From positions 177,303,396 through 177,367,395 of the forward strand of contig NC_091120.1 of assembly GCF_040183065.1 (NCBI RefSeq): DNA of 64,000 nucleotides, given 5' to 3'. The position numbers and the translations under genes are program-made. Each line of letters starts with the position of its first letter. Position 1 is the first letter of the stretch. Below are positions 59,349 to 64,000 of the stretch, piece by piece. Under the pieces are notes generated by a model. It did no database searches. It saw nothing but the letters and a program-made list of their open reading frames with translations, and was not told the DNA's origin. Origin of the DNA: Periplaneta americana. Lineage: Eukaryota > Arthropoda > Insecta > Blattodea > Blattidae.

Positions 59349-61012
59349 CAGGGTGTATCTAAATTGGTGTCAAATATTTCGGGGACGTGTTCCTAACATC
59401 AAAACAATTAAAAAAGTGAATAAAGAACATGGGTCTGAAAACCATTCGTTAGGGAGTTATTAAAGGATTTGTCCCTTCATTGACCGCTGATTGTTTGATC
59501 GTTTTTTGTTTGTTTATATTTGTAGAGCAAAGAAATCAGAAGAAAATGTATTCTGTGAGTGAACAGAACGAAATGATTTGCATCATTTAATTAATGATGT
59601 GCTTCTGGACGTCATCCAACTAATGTGTTTTAACACGATGCTGCTCCAGCTCATTTCAGTCTGATAGTTCGTAATTTTTTTAATGATCGATTTCCCCAAA
59701 GATGTATTGGTCAAAGGGGATAGAATAACATCATTGTATAGAGCACATCTAGGTCAGAAAGCATGGGTAGACATAACGGCTCGGTTAGAAAAGCCAACGT
59801 ACTATGGTAGGAACGATCATAATTTTAAAATCAAATGTAGGAAACAGAAAACGGATGTAGGTAAATTCTCATTTTTAAATAGAACTATAAATGATTGGAA
59901 TGACCTACCTGCAGCGGTCTTTGAGGGCTGTCCTTCCTTAAGGAGATTCAAGAATAATTTAAAAAGTTGTATATAAAGTGAAAATTAAAATTAAGGTGAC
60001 ATTCAACATTTAATTTTTTTTAAGGTGACATGTATTTATCTAGGCTGACGAGTTTACTTCCTTGGTTTGAATTGTAAATTATTTAAAACTAGCGTGTAAG
60101 AGGGCCTTAGACTAGAAATGTTTAGTTTAAATGTAGTTCTGTTTATAAGTATGCATAAGGATGTAATTATTTGACTTATTTGAACTGTTGTATCAGTGAA
60201 GCGAGGTGAGTCAGTGAAGTTATGGTTTTACAGTGTAGTGAACAGTTCCGATCAGTGATAATTTATAGCGTCAATGAAATGTGTTCTATAGTGTCAGTGA
60301 AATGAGTTGCAGAGTGTCAGTGAAATGTGTGCTAAAGTGTCAGTGAAATGCGTCATAGTGCCACTACAGGGAATGAGATGAGAGTAAAGTGAAAGACTAT
60401 TGAAACTTATGTAGGACCTATAGATAATTATGTAGGTTGTATTGTAAAATTAGGTATTTTATTTTATGTTTTATTATTATTGTGTTAAATTGTATTGTGT
60501 ATTATTATTGTATTGTGTGTGAAATTCTATATGTGTTGTAAAATTGTATTGTGTATTGTAAATTTTATTGTGTATTGTTAATATTGTATATATCACTGCC
60601 ACCGGGTGCTTGCCCACTTGCAGTGTAAATACATACATACATACATTGCATGGCCTGATCGATCGCCTGATTTGAATCCAATGGATTTCTTCGTCTGGGG
60701 ACATTTAAAGTCCCTGGTTTATGCGACTCCTGTACTTAATGTTGATATTCTGAGAGCGTATCCAAACTGGATTTCACGAAATACGAAACACTCCAGGAAT
60801 TTTCAACAGAGTACGCCAGAGCATGTAACGCAGGTTTAGGGGACACATCGAAGCAGGAGGAAGCCACTCCGAGCAATTTTTGTAACACTAAATTTTGTCT
60901 TGTAACTCTGAAATAAATTATTTTGAGACCAATGTTCATATGAACCTTTTGTAATGTTTTTGTGTTACGAACACATCTCCGAAATATTTGACACCAATTT
61001 AGATACACCCTG
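59349..61012 (+). mobile_element. Tc1/mariner-type element, internally deleted and carrying a LINE
   Basis: Inverted ends CAGGGTGTATCTAAATTGGT and complement at 60993-61012, flanked by TA (59347-59348, 61013-61014). Without the LINE about 730 bp remain. Transposase remnants: MYSVSEQNEMICI near 59547, then APAH-FS-VRNFFNDRFPQRC-like residues, then after the LINE WPDRSPDLNPMDFFVWGHLK (60648-60710). Much of the N-terminal half is deleted. Confidence 0.88.
59712..60645 (+). mobile_element. CR1-type LINE 3' fragment inside the Tc1/mariner element
   Basis: Encodes RITSLYRAHLGQKAW, then KFSFLNRTINDWNDLPAAVF, the conserved reverse-transcriptase C-terminus ending at 59976. The 3' UTR ends in GCCACCGGGTGCTTGCCC and an (AATACATACA) tail. 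It interrupts the transposase between RCIG and the WPDRSPD motif. Confidence 0.82.
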
Positions 61013-61279
61013 TATACAGTCACGAAGCTCAATACGTAGTAAATGTGCATCCATAGATAGTTGCTAACCACTAGGATCGCTAATATCGCCTCATTAGAGA
61101 CAATGTGAAATAGTACCGGCACAGTCTTTTGTTCCTAGCACCCACACAACTCAAGCTTCGTGACTGTATATACTAGACTGTGGTAGAAGTAAAACAATAA
61201 AAAAATGAGGAAGAGGAGTACGAAAAGAACAGAATAAAAGAAAATGAACAAGAAAATGGGAAGAGAAGAAAAAGAAAGA

Positions 61280-61420
61280 CACTAGCGTAGCTCAGGCAGT
61301 AGCGCGTTTGCTGTTGATTCCCTCTTGGGTTGTCTACCTGATTTGGTTTATTGCTTGACGTTTTTTCCAACTATAAGGCGAATGTCAGGTAATGCATAGC
61401 AAATCCTCGGCCTCAATGTT
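61280..61420 (+). mobile_element. SINE fragment
   Basis: tRNA-like head (CTAGCGTAGCTCAGGCAGTAG) followed by a diverged core (TGATTTGGTTTATTGC ... CTATAAGGCGAATGTCAGG). Abuts the LINE at 61425. Confidence 0.65.
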
Positions 61421-61424
61421 AACA

Positions 61425-62255
61425 AAACAGGCTTAATAAATTTTCACACAGTGAAAAATAGAAAAGATATGAATTTAAATATAAATATCAACAACGCACA
61501 GATTGTGAGATGGTCAGATGTCAGATTCTTAGGTGTGATGTTTGATGAATGTAAGAACTGGAATTAGCATTGTGTTCGTTTAATTTCTAAATTAAATGTG
61601 GTTGGTTATCAATTAAGAATACTGAGTAGTATGTTGAGCTATGAAAAGCTATTATCCTTTTATTATGCTTATTTTGAATTCAGATTGAGTTATGGTACCT
61701 GTTTCTGGGGAATTTGTTCCTTAATACAAAATATATTTGTGATTCAAAAGCGCATTCTACGTTGTATATTTTAAATAGCACCCAGGAGTTCGTATAGAGA
61801 CTATTTTAAATATTACACAATTTTGGCAATATATGGTGTGTACTTGTTAAGTTCGATCCAATGTGTACATAGCAACATCACTGATTATAATTCCAGTGGG
61901 GAATGTCATGATTACAATACAAGAAACTGTAACATGTACGTAACGTCAAAACATATCTAATTTGTCTATGTACAGTAAATCATCCATAGTCCTAGGTTTA
62001 AAATGGTTTAACAATCTACCTGAAAATATTAAACAAATCAGAGAGAAAAGATTATTTAGGAAATTGGTGAAAGAATGTTTAGTCACACTGTCCTTATGAT
62101 AATAATGGTGTTGGAAATGTTTTAGCATAATGTATATTTAATATTGTTTTTATTTGATTTTTAGTCAAATTTTATATTGTTAGTATTTTAAAACTGTGAC
62201 TTATCTTACAACCTTTGGTTTTTGAAGGACATCCATCCATCCATCCATCCATCCA
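61425..62255 (+). mobile_element. CR1/Jockey-type LINE 3' fragment
   Basis: Broken frame: VRWSDVRFLGVMFDECKNW, LRILSSMLSYEKLLSFYYAY, SYGTCFWG, YNTRN and WFNNLPENIKQIREKRLFR, the standard order after the reverse-transcriptase palm, ending near 62098. Tail is (CATC)n at 62229-62255. Confidence 0.78.
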
Positions 62256-62309
62256 TCATCTCGTCAAATACAATCTCGTTATCATAAATTTCAATGACGA
62301 TAAATAACT

Positions 62310-62630
62310 TAATACTTGCATAAGTTCTTAGGCTTTCACGGTGACTGTGATGAGAATTAGGCTTTTGGGTATTCTACAGGTCCAGGAACTTGACGTTTCC
62401 TTTTACGTTTCGAATCTACATACACATTCCATCATCAGTGCAGATAGGTAAGACCACCCACAGGGGTCACCTACTCTGCTGGCTCGTTACGTCAGGCTAA
62501 TCTGAACGACTGTGTAGGTGACCCATGCACTGATGATGGAATGTGTATAAAGTTCCGAAACGTATAAAAAAATGCAAATGTTAAGTTCCAGAACACGGTG
62601 GGATATCCAAAACCTTAATTCTTAAATAAC
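62310..62630. repeat. foldback element F3 with hammerhead-like cores
   Basis: Diverged inverted arms (about 62318-62446 and 62523-62626) share CATTCCATCATCAGTGCA and its complement, plus AAGTTCC and AATTA words near the ends. CTGATGA ... GAAACGT occurs in both arms (minus 62438-62405; plus 62530-62563). Centre is GC-richer, with GGTCACCTAC and GTAGGTGACC facing each other. Confidence 0.5.
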
Positions 62631-62639
62631 TTACAAAAG

Positions 62640-63760
62640 AAAACAAATTTAAAATATGAAAGAAGAAAAGTAGAAAGAAAAGAAAAAGAAAAAATAGAAA
62701 AAAAAGAAAAAGAATTTATAGAAAAAAAAAACGAAATTAGGAAGAAAAGAAAAGAAAAACCAGGGCGAGAAAAAAAGAAAAAATACGAAAAGAAAACAAA
62801 ACAGAAAAAAAGAAAAAGGAAAACTAGGAAGAGAAGAAAAAGGAAAAATAAGAAAAGAAAAGAAAAGGAAATACGAGGAAACAAAAGGAGAAAAGGCAGA
62901 GAAAAAAGGGAAAATAGGAAGTGAATGAAAAGAGAAAAATATAAAAAGAGAAAGAGGAAAAATAGAAAGAATAGAAAATATGAAGAAAAGAAAAGGGAAA
63001 ACTACGAAGAGAAGAAAAAGGTAAAATAGGAAGAAAAGAAAAACAGAAAGAAGAAAATGAAAACGAAAAAGGTAAAATAGGAAGAAAAGAAAAACAGAAA
63101 GAAGAAAATGAAAACGAAAAAGGTAAAATAGGAAGAAAAGAAAAATTGAAAGAAGAAAATTAAAATAAGGACAGAAGAATAAGAAAAAATAGGAAGAAAC
63201 GAAAAACAGAAAGAAGAACATTAAAATAAGAACAGAAGAAAAACGAAAAATAGGAAGAAAAGAAAAAAGAAAATATTAGAAAGAAAATGTAAAGAAAAAC
63301 TATGAAGAAAATAATAAGGCAAAATAGAAAGAATAGAAAATGGAAAAGTAGGAAGAGAAGAAAAGAGAAAAAAATTAATAAAAGAAACAGGAAAAATAGG
63401 AAGAAAAGAAAAGGAAAAATAGAAAGAAAAGTAAAAGTAAAAATTGGAAGGAAAGAAAAAGGAATTATAATGAAAAATAGAAAGGAAAGAAAAGGAAAAT
63501 ACTAGAAAGAAAAGGTAAAGAAAAACTATGAAGAAAAGAATAAGGCAAAATAGAAAGAATAGAAAATGGAAAAGTAGGAAGAGAAGAAAAGAGAAAAAAA
63601 TTAATAAAAGAAACAGGAAAAATATGAAGAAAATAAAAGGGAAAATAGAAAGAAAAGTAAAAGTAAAAATTGGAAGGAAAGAAAAAGGAAAAGTAAAAAA
63701 TTAAAACGAAAAATAGAAAGGAAAGAAAAAGGAAAATATAAAATAAAGAAAAACGAAAAC
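62640..63760. repeat. polypurine tract with tandem units
   Basis: About 1.1 kb of almost pure A/G on the plus strand. It contains about three copies of a 52-nt unit (GGTAAAATAGGAAGAAAAG..., about 63018-63160) and a 228-bp duplication (63303 onward repeated from 63531). The Phe/Leu/Ser-rich minus frames are artefacts of composition. Confidence 0.95.
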
Positions 63761-63764
63761 GAAG

Positions 63765-64000
63765 TAATGATTAACTTGCAAAGAACATATCCTCAGCGAG
63801 GGGTGTGTGTGGTTCAAGGAGGAGACAGCATGTAACCTACTCGCGGTTTATAGATTACAGAACGCACTCCACTACTGCAGTTCCGGCCGCAATTGGTTTC
63901 CGGTCGGGTCCACACAATCATAGTGGGTCACGGTTACACCACTCAGACCGCATCCACAATACCAAATTAAACACAAGCTTATTTTTTTATCTGAATATGC
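63765..64000. other. unassigned sequence at window end
   Basis: Mixed-composition DNA after the purine tract; CGGTTTATAG and a GGTTTCCGGTCGGGTCC segment, no feature identified. Confidence 0.3.

Larger units (their letters stand above)
59335..61182. mobile_element. MITE family M1, copy D, split by a Tc1/mariner element
   Basis: Left end CACAGTCTAGTATA (59335-59348) and right part from 61013 to 61182 (ending CTGTATATACTAGACTGTG) reconstitute one M1 copy when 59349-61012 plus one TA is removed. Outer flanks CTAGAAG and GTAGAAG match at 6 of 7. Confidence 0.9.

Noticed and set aside
62615-63221. Phe/Leu/Ser-rich minus-strand ORFs resembling membrane proteins
   Set aside because: Pure by-product of the polypurine tract; no start context, no conserved motif.

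Overview
The window is AT-rich, intron-heavy eukaryotic DNA from an insect. The one recognisable host gene is a double-C2 synaptotagmin-like protein closest to insect bitesize. Repeat content (tRNA-headed SINEs, RTE-, I- and CR1-type LINEs, mariner, Harbinger, hAT, a Helitron end) would fit a cockroach- or termite-like genome; the species is inference, since nothing in the sequence names it.

Host gene. Eight minus-strand exons were placed from reading frame plus AG/GT splice sites: 43552-42100, 39882-39680, 31960-31785, 29340-29238, 26996-26835, 25672-25476, 20652-20444 and 14909-14764. Every junction keeps phase. Exon lengths sum to 2649 nt, which is 882 codons plus stop. The large first exon encodes a Cys-rich N-terminus and a repeat of about 63 residues. 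The remaining exons encode C2A, the linker, C2B and the typical C-terminal tail. A second possible host exon, hydrophobic and unidentified, lies at 58737-58934 on the minus strand.

Introns and flanks are full of transposons. The clearest is an intact-looking 6.37-kb non-LTR retrotransposon (32349-38714, minus) with both ORFs open and a perfect 11-bp target-site duplication, sitting in a host intron. Nested insertions are common: a LINE in a Tc1/mariner element in a MITE (59335-61182); a SINE in a mariner in a foldback element (54263-55999); a MITE inside a Harbinger-like element (22903-25043); a Harbinger derivative inside another foldback (48898-51086); and a Tc1 relic inside a LINE relic (19.6-20.4 kb).

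Most interesting: three foldback elements (48898-51086, 54263-55999, about 62310-62630) carry in each arm a hammerhead-ribozyme-like core, CTGANGA - short stem - GAAA. In two of them a self-complementary AACGTT follows, as expected for a minimal dimerising helix III. None contains an ORF that could mobilise it. They look like non-autonomous, Penelope-related elements with inverted terminal units.

Other regions: 1-2 kb holds an inverted pair of tRNA-Asn-like cloverleaf repeats; 46.9-48.3 kb is a large (GATA)n/(AAAT)n microsatellite; 62.6-63.76 kb is a purine tract of about 1.1 kb. The rest is AT-rich sequence with relics or nothing recognisable.
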